Source of the DNA: Streptomyces coeruleorubidus
GTDB lineage: Bacteria; Actinomycetota; Actinomycetes; Streptomycetales; Streptomycetaceae
Assembly: GCF_008705135.1 (NCBI RefSeq)
Contig: NZ_CP023694.1
Location: forward strand, 5,499,001-5,563,000
Reading direction: 5' to 3'
DNA length: 64,000 nt
Under the pieces are notes generated by a model, which searched no databases, was not told the origin of the DNA, and saw only the letters and a list, made by a program, of their open reading frames with translations. Positions 44,236 to 52,140 of the stretch are shown here, piece by piece. The position numbers and the translations under genes are program-made. The stretch's first letter is position 1, and every line of letters begins with the position of its first letter.

Positions 44236-45222
44236 ATGGGCGAACTGTCCGCCGCGGAGCCGGAGCACAGCGAGGTGCGGGCCGAGGCCGGGGAACCGGT
44301 CATCGCCACCCGCGCGCTCACTAAGCGCTACCGCGGCGGACAGCTCGCCGTCGACGGCCTCGACCTCACCGTCCCGGCCGGCAGCGTCTTCGGCTTCCTC
44401 GGCCCCAACGGCTCCGGCAAGACCACCACCATCCGCATGCTGATGGGCCTCATCGAGCCCACCGCCGGCACGGCACGGGTGCTCGGACAGCCCATGCCCC
44501 GCGCCACCCGCGCCGTGCTGCCGCACGTCGGCGCCCTCATCGAGGGCCCGGCCCTGTACGGCTTCCTCTCCGGCCGCGACAACCTGATCCGGTACGACTC
44601 CGCCGACCCGGCCGCCGATCCGCGCACCCGGAAGGCCCGGGTCGCCGCCGCGCTGGACCGGGTGGGTCTGACGGCCGCCGCGGGCAAGAAGGCCAAGGCG
44701 TACTCGCTGGGCATGAAGCAGCGCCTGGGCCTCGCGGCCGCACTGCTCCAGCCGCGCCGGCTGCTCGTGCTCGACGAGCCGACCAACGGCCTCGACCCGC
44801 AGGGCATGCGCGAGATCCGCACCCTGATACGGGAACTGGCCTCGGACGGCACGACCGTCTTCCTCTCCTCCCACCTGCTCGACGAGATCGAGCAGGTCTG
44901 CACGCACGCGGCCGTGATGACGCAGGGCCGTCTGATCACCCAGGGCCCGGTCGCCGAGCTGTCCGCCGGGGCGCGCGGCCGGCTGGTGGTGACCACGCCG
45001 GATCCGGCGGAGGCGGCCCGGGTGCTGAAGGAGCAGGGCGTCGGCGACGTCGTCGTCACGGACGACCGGGTGACCGGCGAACCACCGGAGAGCGACCTCG
45101 CCGACGTGAACACCGCGCTGGTGACGGCCGGTGTGCGCGTACGCGGCTTCACGGTCGAACGCGCCTCGCTGGAGGACGCGTTCGTGGCACTGACCGGGGA
45201 GGGCTTCGATGTCGCGGGCTGA
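44236..45222 (+). CDS. ABC-2 exporter ATPase
   Basis: 328 aa. DrrA/CcmA-like ATP-binding protein: Walker A GPNGSGKTTT, the Q-loop region near LPHVGALIEGP, the signature YSLGMKQRLG, Walker B LLVLDEPTNGLDP and switch histidine SSHLLDEIEQV. The C-terminal 90 residues are the extra domain of this subfamily. The start follows AACGAGGAAGCC, 26 bp after the LolA-like gene; its 3' end overlaps the permease start by 14 bp. Confidence 0.92.
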   Translation: MGELSAAEPEHSEVRAEAGEPVIATRALTKRYRGGQLAVDGLDLTVPAGSVFGFLGPNGSGKTTTIRMLMGLIEPTAGTARVLGQPMPRATRAVLPHVGALIEGPALYGFLSGRDNLIRYDSADPAADPRTRKARVAAALDRVGLTAAAGKKAKAYSLGMKQRLGLAAALLQPRRLLVLDEPTNGLDPQGMREIRTLIRELASDGTTVFLSSHLLDEIEQVCTHAAVMTQGRLITQGPVAELSAGARGRLVVTTPDPAEAARVLKEQGVGDVVVTDDRVTGEPPESDLADVNTALVTAGVRVRGFTVERASLEDAFVALTGEGFDVAG

Positions 45223-46078
45223 AGTCGTGGAGAGCGTACGGCCGGTGAGCCCGCTGTGGACCTTCGGGCTGCTGCGCAGCGAACTCACCACCACCTTCCG
45301 GCGCTGGCGCACCCTCGCGCTGCTCGCCGTGCTGGCGGCCGTTCCCGTCCTGGTCGGCATCGCCGTCAAGATGGAGACGAGCGACGGTTCGTCGCCCGGC
45401 GGCGGGGGACCGGCCTTCATCTCGCAGATCACCAACAACGGCCTGTTCCTCGTCTTCACCGCGCTGGCCGCCACCCTCCCGTTCTTCCTGCCGATGGCGA
45501 TCGGTGTCGTCGCGGGCGACGCGATCGCCGGCGAGGCGAACGCCGGAACGCTGCGCTATCTGCTGGTCGCCCCGGCCGGCCGCAGCCGCCTGCTGCTCAC
45601 CAAGTACGCGACCGTCGTCATCTTCTGCCTGGCCGCCACCCTTGTCGTGGCCGTCTCGGCGCTGACGGTCGGCGCGCTGCTGTTCCCGCTCGGCGACCTG
45701 ACGACCATCTCCGGCACGCAGATCAGCTTCGCCGAGGGCCTGGGCAGAGCCCTGCTGATCGCCCTGGCCGTCGCCGCGTCACTGATCGGCGTCGCCGCGC
45801 TCGGACTGTTCGTCTCGACGCTCACGGGCAGCGGCATCGCGGCGATGGCGACCACCGTAGGCCTGCTGATCACGGTCCAGATCCTCGACCAGATCCCGCA
45901 ACTGCACGCCCTCCAGCCGTACTTCTTCTCGCACTACTGGCTGTCCTTCGCCGACCTCATGCGCGAGCCCGTCTACTGGGACGACCTGACGAAGAACCTC
46001 GGCCTCCAGGCCCTGTACGCGGTGGTGTTCGGCTCGGCGGCCTGGGCGCGCTTCACGACGAAGGACATCACCGCGTAG
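45209..46078 (+). CDS. ABC-2 exporter permease
   Basis: 289 aa with about six hydrophobic segments in ABC-2 arrangement (LRSELTTTFRRWRTLALLAV at the start; AIAGEANAGTLRYLLVAPAGR as the cytoplasmic coupling region). It forms the transmembrane part of the exporter with the ATPase encoded just upstream. The substrate is unknown. It is convergent with the FMN-reductase gene, 3 bp apart. Confidence 0.88.
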   Translation: MSRAEVVESVRPVSPLWTFGLLRSELTTTFRRWRTLALLAVLAAVPVLVGIAVKMETSDGSSPGGGGPAFISQITNNGLFLVFTALAATLPFFLPMAIGVVAGDAIAGEANAGTLRYLLVAPAGRSRLLLTKYATVVIFCLAATLVVAVSALTVGALLFPLGDLTTISGTQISFAEGLGRALLIALAVAASLIGVAALGLFVSTLTGSGIAAMATTVGLLITVQILDQIPQLHALQPYFFSHYWLSFADLMREPVYWDDLTKNLGLQALYAVVFGSAAWARFTTKDITA

Positions 46079-46081
46079 CGC

Positions 46082-46663
46082 TCAGTCCTCGTACACGAAC
46101 CGGGCCAGTGGCGCCTCCTGCGCGAAGAACGTCTTCGCGCGGGCCAGCGCCTCGGTGTCGTTGAGCACGTCACCCGGCTTGCTGCCGTTGCCGAGCAGCA
46201 CCCCGCCGAACCGCATCCCCATGTACGCGGCCGAGTTGTTGAGCGTCCCGACCAGCGGGTCGGCCACCTCCGGCTGACTGTGCGCGAGCGCGGTGACGCC
46301 CCACAGGGTGCGGCCGGCCAGGGTCGCCTTGAAGTCGAGGCCGGGGGTGCGCAGCCAGCCCGACCAGTAGTCCAGGTAGCGCTTGGTCTGTGCGGAGAGC
46401 GAGTACCAGTACAGGGGCGAGGCGATCACGATGTCCGTCGCCGCGAGGGTGGCGTCGAGCAGCAGCGCCAGGTTGCCCTCGGTCGGGCGGACGTGGTCGC
46501 TGTCGTGCCGCAGGTCCTCGAAGTCGGGCACCGGATGCTCGGCGAGGTCGATCCACTGCTGTTCGACGTCCGGGGGCAACTGCTCGGCGGCCCGGCGGGC
46601 GAGCAGCTCGGTGTTGCCGTCGGCACGGGCGCTGCCGAGGACGAAGAGGAAGCGACGGGTCAT
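46082..46663 (-). CDS. NAD(P)H-dependent FMN reductase / flavodoxin-fold oxidoreductase
   Basis: 193 aa. The flavodoxin-like fold begins FLFVLGSARADGNTELLARR, which includes the FMN phosphate loop, and continues with IVIASPLYWYSLSAQTKRYLDYW, the flavin-ring loop found in NADPH-dependent FMN reductases and azoreductase-like enzymes. The start at 46663 is preceded by GGGGGGAT. An 11-bp inverted repeat upstream (46697-46725) suggests repressor control by a MarR- or TetR-like protein not encoded nearby. Confidence 0.88.
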   Translation of the reverse strand: MTRRFLFVLGSARADGNTELLARRAAEQLPPDVEQQWIDLAEHPVPDFEDLRHDSDHVRPTEGNLALLLDATLAATDIVIASPLYWYSLSAQTKRYLDYWSGWLRTPGLDFKATLAGRTLWGVTALAHSQPEVADPLVGTLNNSAAYMGMRFGGVLLGNGSKPGDVLNDTEALARAKTFFAQEAPLARFVYED

Positions 46664-46696
46664 GGGTATCCCCCCAGAAAGTGGGCGCACAGCAAT

Positions 46697-46725
46697 TGCA
46701 CGCGCATGCATCATATGCGTGTGCA
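46697..46725. promoter_or_regulatory. Inverted repeat over the FMN-reductase promoter
   Basis: TGCACGCGCAT (46697-46707) and ATGCGTGTGCA (46715-46725) are complementary at 10 of 11 positions around seven bases. On the minus strand the centre contains TATGAT, a good -10 hexamer, so a protein bound here would block the promoter of the gene at 46663. The block is AT-richer than its surroundings. Confidence 0.65.
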
Positions 46726-46733
46726 TTCAAAAC

Positions 46734-46807
46734 CGCCAGGGTCACCCGTCATCCGCCAGGGTCACCCGTCGCCAGGGTCACCCGTCATCCGCCAGGGCCG
46801 CCTGTCA
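46734..46807. repeat. Four short tandem repeats between FMN reductase and amidase
   Basis: The unit CGCCAGGGTCACCCGTCAT occurs four times in 74 bp. Copies 1 and 2 are continuous, copy 3 has lost two bases at its joint with copy 2, and copy 4 reads CGCCAGGGCCGCCTGTCA and runs into the amidase stop. Each unit contains the small dyad GGGTCACCC. There are no spacers, so this is not a CRISPR array. Confidence 0.85.
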
Positions 46808-47959
46808 GCTCCTGATGCGCACCTCCGCCTCCCGTGCCACGGCCAGCAGCAGCGCCTCCCGGCCGTGCGGCGCCACCAGGTGCAGCCCGGCCGGGCAGCC
46901 GTCACCGCCGAAGCCCGCCGGGAGGCTCAGCGCCGGATGCCCACTGAGGTTGAACGCCCAGGTGAGAGAGGTGGAGTAGCGATCGCCCGGGCCGTCGTGT
47001 CCGTGCGGTGCGGTGGGCGTGGTCGGAGTCAGCAGCAGCTCCGCTTCGGCGAACACTCCGGCCAGCCGCCGGTCGTTCTCCGCCCGGACGCGGTGGGCTT
47101 CGCCCGGATCGGCACCGCGCGTGCGCAGGGCGAGCCAGGCGGGCCCGGGGTCCAGCAGCCGCAGCGGCGCCCGCGGCCGTACGAGCCGTACGACTCCCGC
47201 CGCCTCGAGCCGTTCGACCGCCGCCCGGGCGAGCGCTACGGGTTCCGGGTCGGGCCCGGCGAAACCCAGGTCGGACGACCAGACGGCGGTGACGGGCAGA
47301 GGCGTGCCGACCGGCACAGGCTCCTGTGACACCACCCGCCACCAGCTCGCCGCGTCCGACGCCGAGCGGGCGAGCACGCCTTGCACGGCGAGCCCCGTAC
47401 GGTCGGCGGAGGGCAGCCGTCCGGCCGTGGTCTTGAGGCCGGTGACCCCGCACCACGCCGCCGGGATCCGCACCGAACCGGCCCCGTCGCTGCCCGTCGC
47501 CAGCGGCACCAGCCCGGCCGCCACCGCCACCGCGGCCCCGGCCGACGAGCCGCCGGGCGTACGGTCCGCCCGCCACGGATTGACCGTCCGGCCACGGGCG
47601 CCGAGCCCCCAGGTCTGCCAGGGCGTTCCCGGCCCCGGCACGGAGGTCGCTCCCACGGCGACACAACCGGCCGCGAGCAGCGGCCCCGCCGCACGCAGCC
47701 CGTGCCGCCCCTTCACGGCGATCGGCACCCCGGCGAGCGGCAGCGCGTCCTCCTTTCGGGGGACATCCACGGACCGCCGGCCGAGGAGCGCGTCCAGCTC
47801 GCCCGCCCGCCGCAGCGCCTCCTCGTGCCACACCTCGACGAACGCGCACAGCTCCGGATCGGCCCGCTCGATCCGCTCCAATGCCGCGGCGACCACGTCG
47901 ACCACGCGCAGCTCCCGGGCCCGTACGCCCGCCGCGATCTCCCCGGCCGACAGGGGCAC
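46805..47959 (-). CDS. Amidase signature family hydrolase
   Basis: 384 aa from a GTG at 47959. The Ser-cisSer-Lys triad is visible: Lys83 in PIAVKGRHG, the serine pair in RTPGGSSAGAA (138-139) and nucleophile Ser162 in GSDGAGSVRIPA, giving the amidase signature fold. At 384 residues it is shorter than the usual 450-500 aa, mainly in the middle part, so it may be a compact member. The substrate is not predictable. The start lies 5 bp after the stop of the DUF6668-like gene, so the two are likely co-transcribed. Confidence 0.85.
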   Translation of the reverse strand: MPLSAGEIAAGVRARELRVVDVVAAALERIERADPELCAFVEVWHEEALRRAGELDALLGRRSVDVPRKEDALPLAGVPIAVKGRHGLRAAGPLLAAGCVAVGATSVPGPGTPWQTWGLGARGRTVNPWRADRTPGGSSAGAAVAVAAGLVPLATGSDGAGSVRIPAAWCGVTGLKTTAGRLPSADRTGLAVQGVLARSASDAASWWRVVSQEPVPVGTPLPVTAVWSSDLGFAGPDPEPVALARAAVERLEAAGVVRLVRPRAPLRLLDPGPAWLALRTRGADPGEAHRVRAENDRRLAGVFAEAELLLTPTTPTAPHGHDGPGDRYSTSLTWAFNLSGHPALSLPAGFGGDGCPAGLHLVAPHGREALLLAVAREAEVRIRS

Positions 47960-47964
47960 CGCCG

Positions 47965-48468
47965 TCAGCGCGCCGCTCCCGTCAGCCGGACCAGGGCCGA
48001 GGTCTCACGCGGCGGATGCCCCAGCTCGCCCAGCCGCCAGGCCGCCACCCACGGCACGCGGTACACGTCGATGACCGACTCCAGGGACCTGACCCGCTGG
48101 GCGAGCGGACGCGGCAGCCGGCCCGGAGCGTCCGCCACGAGGACGACGGCGTCGAGGTCCAGCCCGGGCGGGGCCTGACCGCGCCGGAAGATCTCCACCG
48201 CCCCGGCGACCGTGTCCAGCCCGGCCGCGTGCGTCCGCGCGACCAGCAGCACCGACGCCGGGTCGCCCGGCCCGGGCCAGGAGCGGCCGCTGTCATGACC
48301 GCCGTAGACCGCGGCGAGGGTGGAGACGCCCGCGCCGCCGTGTGTGCCGACCCAGGAGAAACGCCGCGCCGCGGCATGGGCGTGAGCGTGCCCCGGCGCC
48401 CCCGGCTCCTGGCTGGTCACCGGGCCGCGGATCCAGATCTCCGGCCCCTGTCGCATGCCTGTCTGCAT
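47965..48468 (-). CDS. DUF6668-like protein with degenerate P-loop
   Basis: 167 aa. It matches, from memory, a Streptomyces family of unknown function (DUF6668). The segment RFSWVGTHGGAGVSTLAAVYGG near residue 50, quoted in part as WVGTHGGAGVSTLAA, sits where a ParA/MinD Walker A (KGGxGKST) would be, but the catalytic lysine is replaced by Val. Later LDAVVLVADAPGRLPRPL resembles a MinD-like strand. The start at 48468 follows GAGGAGAGGGG. It is divergent from the TPR-like gene at 48629. Function unknown. Confidence 0.75.
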   Translation of the reverse strand: MQTGMRQGPEIWIRGPVTSQEPGAPGHAHAHAAARRFSWVGTHGGAGVSTLAAVYGGHDSGRSWPGPGDPASVLLVARTHAAGLDTVAGAVEIFRRGQAPPGLDLDAVVLVADAPGRLPRPLAQRVRSLESVIDVYRVPWVAAWRLGELGHPPRETSALVRLTGAAR

Positions 48469-48628
48469 GCCCCTCTCCTCCCTCGTACTCTCGATCCTCA
48501 TGCCATCCGGAACGATCCATGCCGGGCCCAGGAACCCTTGGGACGAGCCTGTGACACCGCGGTGACGTGAGAAACCGGAGCGAGCGGACACACTCGACAC
48601 TAGGTGTACGACGCCGAATGAGGGGACG

Positions 48629-49879
48629 ATGGCTCGACTCAGCCGCGAGAAGAAGCGGGAACAGAAACAGGCCGCACACGCGGCGACCCCGGCGGCGCCG
48701 ATCGACGTCCGTGTCCCCGGGGCCGGAACGGACCCGGCGGGAGCCGGCGCGAAGGGTGTCTCCGACGGTGCGTCGGTCGGCGGTGTCCCCGTCTTCGCGG
48801 CCCCCGGCGAGGAGATCCAGCAGGCCGTCCTGAACCGCCTTCACCACATCGCCCAGGCCACCGGCCATCCCATCCTCGCCACGGTCCACGACGAGCGCAT
48901 CGGCTACGTCGTGCCGCTGCAGGTCGACCCGGACGGCTCCAGCCGCTTCACCGCCGAGCCGGTCCGCACCGCCCCGCCGGAGGACGCCGTCGCCGCGGAA
49001 ACGCCCGCGGCGGGTGCCGCGACGGAGCCGCCCGCCCCGCCGCCGTCCGCACCGGAGCGGCAGGACCCACAGGACGACAGGGCCACGCACGTCCTGCGCC
49101 CCGTACCGGAGCCCGGCCGTGGCACGGCCCCGACGTTCCCGCTGCGGGCGGTCCCCGAGCCGGAGGACACACCCCCGGGCCCGGCCACGCCCCCCGGCAC
49201 CGTCGCACCCCCGACCGGCGAGTTCGGGCCGCCTCCGCTCATGGACGTCAGGCCGCTCCCCGTCCCCGGAACCGGCCCGGGTCCGAACCGCACACGCGAA
49301 CCGCTGCCGATGTCCGAAGCGGAGCTGCTCGCGGCCGAAGCCGACGCCAAGCCGACTCCCGTCCGGGGCTTCGACGCCGTCGCGGAGGCCATGCTCGGCG
49401 ACGAGCCCATCGGCGCCCCGGGCGCCCCCGTCCTCCTCGCGGAGCCGATCGCGCGGATCAACGAGGCCGTCAAGGAAGGCCGGATCGACGCGGCGGCCGG
49501 GCTGGCGGAGCAGACCGTCGCGGACGCGTCGGGGACGCTCGGGCCGGAGCACCCCGAGGTGCTCCGGCTGCGCGAACTCACCGCATACGTCGCCTACTTG
49601 GCGGGCGACCCGCTCCGTGCCTTCCGGCTGTCCCTCGACCTGGCCGGTGCCCACCGCCGCACGGGCGACGCGGAGGCCGCCTACGGCAACGTGCAGAGCG
49701 CGGCCACCGCCTGGCGCGCGGTGCGTGACCCGGCGGTGGGGCTGGAGCTGGGCCGGGACCTGATCGGGCTGTGGACCGAACTCGCCGCCGAGGAAGGCCC
49801 CGCCGCCGAGGAGATCGAGCAACTGGAGTCGGCCCGCGCCCGCATGGGCCGCCTGACCGAACGCGCCCGCAGCCAGTAG
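48629..49879 (+). CDS. Tetratricopeptide-like protein, function unknown
   Basis: 416 aa. The N-terminus is lysine/arginine-rich (LSREKKREQKQAAHA). A short folded region follows (about 55-110, EEIQQAVLNRLHHIAQATGHP through VPLQVDPDG), then a proline-rich disordered stretch (about 115-235). From about residue 265 to the end come paired helices of TPR type (EAVKEGRIDAAAGLAEQ; LGPEHPEVLRLRELTAYVAY; GDPLRAFRLSLDLAGAHRRT). It is divergent from the DUF6668-like gene and convergent (6 bp) with the aminopeptidase. It may be an adaptor, but no function can be assigned. Confidence 0.7.
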   Translation: MARLSREKKREQKQAAHAATPAAPIDVRVPGAGTDPAGAGAKGVSDGASVGGVPVFAAPGEEIQQAVLNRLHHIAQATGHPILATVHDERIGYVVPLQVDPDGSSRFTAEPVRTAPPEDAVAAETPAAGAATEPPAPPPSAPERQDPQDDRATHVLRPVPEPGRGTAPTFPLRAVPEPEDTPPGPATPPGTVAPPTGEFGPPPLMDVRPLPVPGTGPGPNRTREPLPMSEAELLAAEADAKPTPVRGFDAVAEAMLGDEPIGAPGAPVLLAEPIARINEAVKEGRIDAAAGLAEQTVADASGTLGPEHPEVLRLRELTAYVAYLAGDPLRAFRLSLDLAGAHRRTGDAEAAYGNVQSAATAWRAVRDPAVGLELGRDLIGLWTELAAEEGPAAEEIEQLESARARMGRLTERARSQ

Positions 49880-49885
49880 GAGCCG

Positions 49886-50833
49886 TTACCCCGACAGCTC
49901 CCACACCGCGTGCGCCACGGCGTCGCTGTTGCGGTCGAGGGCGGTGTCGTCGATGTTGGCGGTGGTGTCGCAGGAGGAGTGGTAGCAGCGGTCGAAGGCC
50001 CGCCCGGCCGTGCCGCCCCACTTGGCCGCCTGCGCCGCCGTCTTCGTCCGGCTCGCCCCGGTGAACAGGCCGCCCACCGGCACACCCGCGCTCTTGAAGG
50101 GCGCGTGGTCGGAGCGGCCGTCGCCCTCGGTCTCGATCTCGGTCGGGACGCCGAGGCCGGCGAAGTACTCCTTGAAGGTCTTCTCGATCGCCGGGTCGTC
50201 GTCGTAGACGAAGTAGCCGGGGTTCGGGGAGCCGATCATGTCGAAGTTCAGGTAGGCGCTGATCCTCGAACGGTCCCCGGTGGCCAGCCGGCTGACGTAG
50301 TGGCGGGAGCCGACCAGGCCGACTTCCTCCGCGCCCCACCAGGCGAAGCGCAGGTGCTTGGCGGGCTTGTACTGCGCCCGGGACACGGCGAGCGCGGTCT
50401 CCAGGACGGCGGCCGAGCCGGACCCGTTGTCGTTGATGCCGGGTCCGGAGGAGACGCTGTCGAGGTGCGAGCCGGCCATCACGACCTGGTTCGCGTCGCC
50501 GCCGGGCCAGTCGGCGATCAGGTTGTAGCCGGTGCGGCCGGAGGCGGTGAACTGCTGGACCGCGGTGGTGTATCCGGCCGCGTCCAGCTTGGCCTTGATG
50601 TGGTCGAGGGAGGCCTTGTAGCCGGGGCGGCCGTGCGCGCGGTTGCCGCCGTTGGCGGTGGCTATGGACTGGAGCTGGGACAGGTGGGCCTTGACGCCCG
50701 CCAGGGGTATGTCGGGCGCGGCGGCCGGTCTCGGGGGAGCGGACGCGGCGTCCGCCACGGCCCCGCCGGTCAGGAGCATGGCGGTGGCCACGGCACCGGC
50801 CGCCACGGCACGCGCGGAAACGGAGAGCTTCAT
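49886..50833 (-). CDS. Secreted M28 aminopeptidase (Streptomyces griseus type)
   Basis: 315 aa. The signal peptide ends near VADAASA, and a short pro-region precedes PDIPLAGVKAHL. The two-zinc site is complete: His123 in GSHLDSV, Asp135 in GINDNGSGS, catalytic Glu169 and Glu170 in WWGAEEVG, Asp in NFDMIGSPNPGYF, and the final His in FDRCYHSSCDT, whose flanking cysteines form the known disulfide. Nearly every block matches S. griseus aminopeptidase as I remember it, which removes large hydrophobic N-terminal residues and is calcium-activated. The start at 50833 is preceded by GGAG. Confidence 0.95.
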   Translation of the reverse strand: MKLSVSARAVAAGAVATAMLLTGGAVADAASAPPRPAAAPDIPLAGVKAHLSQLQSIATANGGNRAHGRPGYKASLDHIKAKLDAAGYTTAVQQFTASGRTGYNLIADWPGGDANQVVMAGSHLDSVSSGPGINDNGSGSAAVLETALAVSRAQYKPAKHLRFAWWGAEEVGLVGSRHYVSRLATGDRSRISAYLNFDMIGSPNPGYFVYDDDPAIEKTFKEYFAGLGVPTEIETEGDGRSDHAPFKSAGVPVGGLFTGASRTKTAAQAAKWGGTAGRAFDRCYHSSCDTTANIDDTALDRNSDAVAHAVWELSG

Positions 50834-50981
50834 GTGGGGGCTCCGACTTCCTTCGGGAAGCCCGTGGGGTGGCCACAGGCAGCCCACGGTGAATGGGGTG
50901 CCTGGATGGTGAAGCTGGTACTGACTCTCCGTCAAGAGGCCTATCAGGCCACGGCATTGAGGTGAAGCGGGCCGCTGGGGC

Positions 50982-51455
50982 TCACTGCACGCAGAACTCG
51001 TTCCCCTCCGGGTCCGCCATCACGACCCACTCGCCGCCCTGCTCGGCCACCCGCCGCAGCGCACGCGCACCGAGTCCCTCCAGCCGTGCGACCTCCTCCT
51101 CGCGCCGCCCCTCGCCCGGGTGCAGATCGAGGTGGAGCCGGTTCTTGACCGTCTTGACCTCCGGCACCCGCTGGAACAGCAGCCGCCGCCCCAGCCCGGT
51201 CCCGCTCTCCTCCTCGAACGGGTCCTCGGGGTGCCGCACGGCGATCAGGTCCCGGAAGGCGCGGCGGCCGCGGAACTCGACCGTGGCCTCTTCGGGCAGG
51301 GCGCCGAAGCCGAGCAGCTTCTCGATGAGGGCGCTGTTGTCCTCGACCTCGTAGCGGAGGGCGGCGGCCCAGAAGCCGGCCTGCGCGTGCGGGTCGTTCG
51401 CGTCGATGACGATCTTCCAGTGCAGGGGAACGGGTGATGCCGGGGTCTGTGTCAT
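50982..51455 (-). CDS. VOC-fold (glyoxalase-like) protein
   Basis: 157 aa. Two beta-alpha-beta halves of a glyoxalase/bleomycin-resistance fold: WKIVIDANDPHAQAGFWAAAL at the start (quoted from IDANDPHAQAGFWAA) and the second half NRLHLDLHPGEGRREEEVARL ending WVVMADPEGNEFCV. The His and Glu metal-ligand positions of the second half are present. Its substrate is unknown. The ATG at 51455 is 21 bp from the divergent CGNR start, without space for a Shine-Dalgarno sequence, so the transcript should be leaderless. Confidence 0.88.
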   Translation of the reverse strand: MTQTPASPVPLHWKIVIDANDPHAQAGFWAAALRYEVEDNSALIEKLLGFGALPEEATVEFRGRRAFRDLIAVRHPEDPFEEESGTGLGRRLLFQRVPEVKTVKNRLHLDLHPGEGRREEEVARLEGLGARALRRVAEQGGEWVVMADPEGNEFCVQ

Positions 51456-51479
51456 GTAACCAGTTATACTGGTTACATG
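51453..51479. promoter_or_regulatory. 27-bp palindrome containing both start codons of a divergent pair
   Basis: CATGTAACCAGT, TAT, ACTGGTTACATG: two perfect 12-bp arms around three bases. The outer CAT is the minus-strand start codon (51455) and the outer ATG the plus-strand start codon (51477). On the plus strand TATACT (51465-51470) lies six bases before the ATG; on the minus strand TATAAC lies seven bases before its ATG. Both are good -10 elements, so both messages should be leaderless and the promoters share one operator. Confidence 0.85.
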
Positions 51480-52100
51480 AGTGGGCGCGCAGGGGAAACG
51501 CCGGACCGGACACCCGGCCTGACATTGGTCTCGCACCAGGGGAAGGCCTACCGCTTCGACCCCGGCGCCCTGTGCCTGGAGCTTCTGACGACGGGCGGCC
51601 CCGGGGAGTTCGCGCGGTACGAGGTGCTGCACGAGCCCGCCGACCTCGTCGCCTGGACCGCGCGCAGCCGCCTCCCGGACGGCTTGGACATCACCGTCAC
51701 CGAGGACGAGCTGGAGCGCGTCCGCACGCTGCGCGACGCCGTGTTCCCGCTCGCCGCCGACCGCGCCCACGGCCGCCCGCTGCGGGCCGCCCACCTGGAC
51801 GTCGTCAACGCCGCCGCGGCCGGGCCCCCGCTCGTCGCCCGCATCGAGCCGGACAGCACCCGCGCCTGGGCCCCGGGCGCCACCGGAGGCCAGCTGCTCT
51901 CCACGATCGCCCGGGACGCGATCGACCTGTTCACCGGTCCCTACGCGCACCGCGTCCGCGAGTGCGGCGCCCACAACTGCTATCTGCTCTTCGTCGACAC
52001 CTCCCGCCCGGGCCGCCGCCGCTGGTGCGCGATGGAGCACTGCGGCAACCGCGAGAAGGCCCGGGCACACCGGTCCCGCCGGGCTCCCGGGACGCCGTAG
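51477..52100 (+). CDS. CGNR zinc-finger transcriptional regulator
   Basis: 207 aa. It has the ABATE (stress-response) N-terminal region and a C-terminal CGNR zinc finger: RECGAHNCYLLFVD, then RRWCAMEHCGNREKARAH, giving four cysteines and the name-giving CGNR. Such proteins are treated as DNA-binding regulators. It is a strong candidate to bind the palindrome over its own start and that of the VOC gene. It ends in basic residues. Confidence 0.9.
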   Translation: MSGRAGETPDRTPGLTLVSHQGKAYRFDPGALCLELLTTGGPGEFARYEVLHEPADLVAWTARSRLPDGLDITVTEDELERVRTLRDAVFPLAADRAHGRPLRAAHLDVVNAAAAGPPLVARIEPDSTRAWAPGATGGQLLSTIARDAIDLFTGPYAHRVRECGAHNCYLLFVDTSRPGRRRWCAMEHCGNREKARAHRSRRAPGTP

Positions 52101-52140
52101 CCTCCGCGGCCTGCTGGTACGGCCCGCCCTCCGCGGCCTG

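Noticed and set aside
46734..46807. Possible CRISPR-like array
   Set aside because: Repeats are adjacent without unique spacers, are only 17-19 bp, and no cas gene is present.
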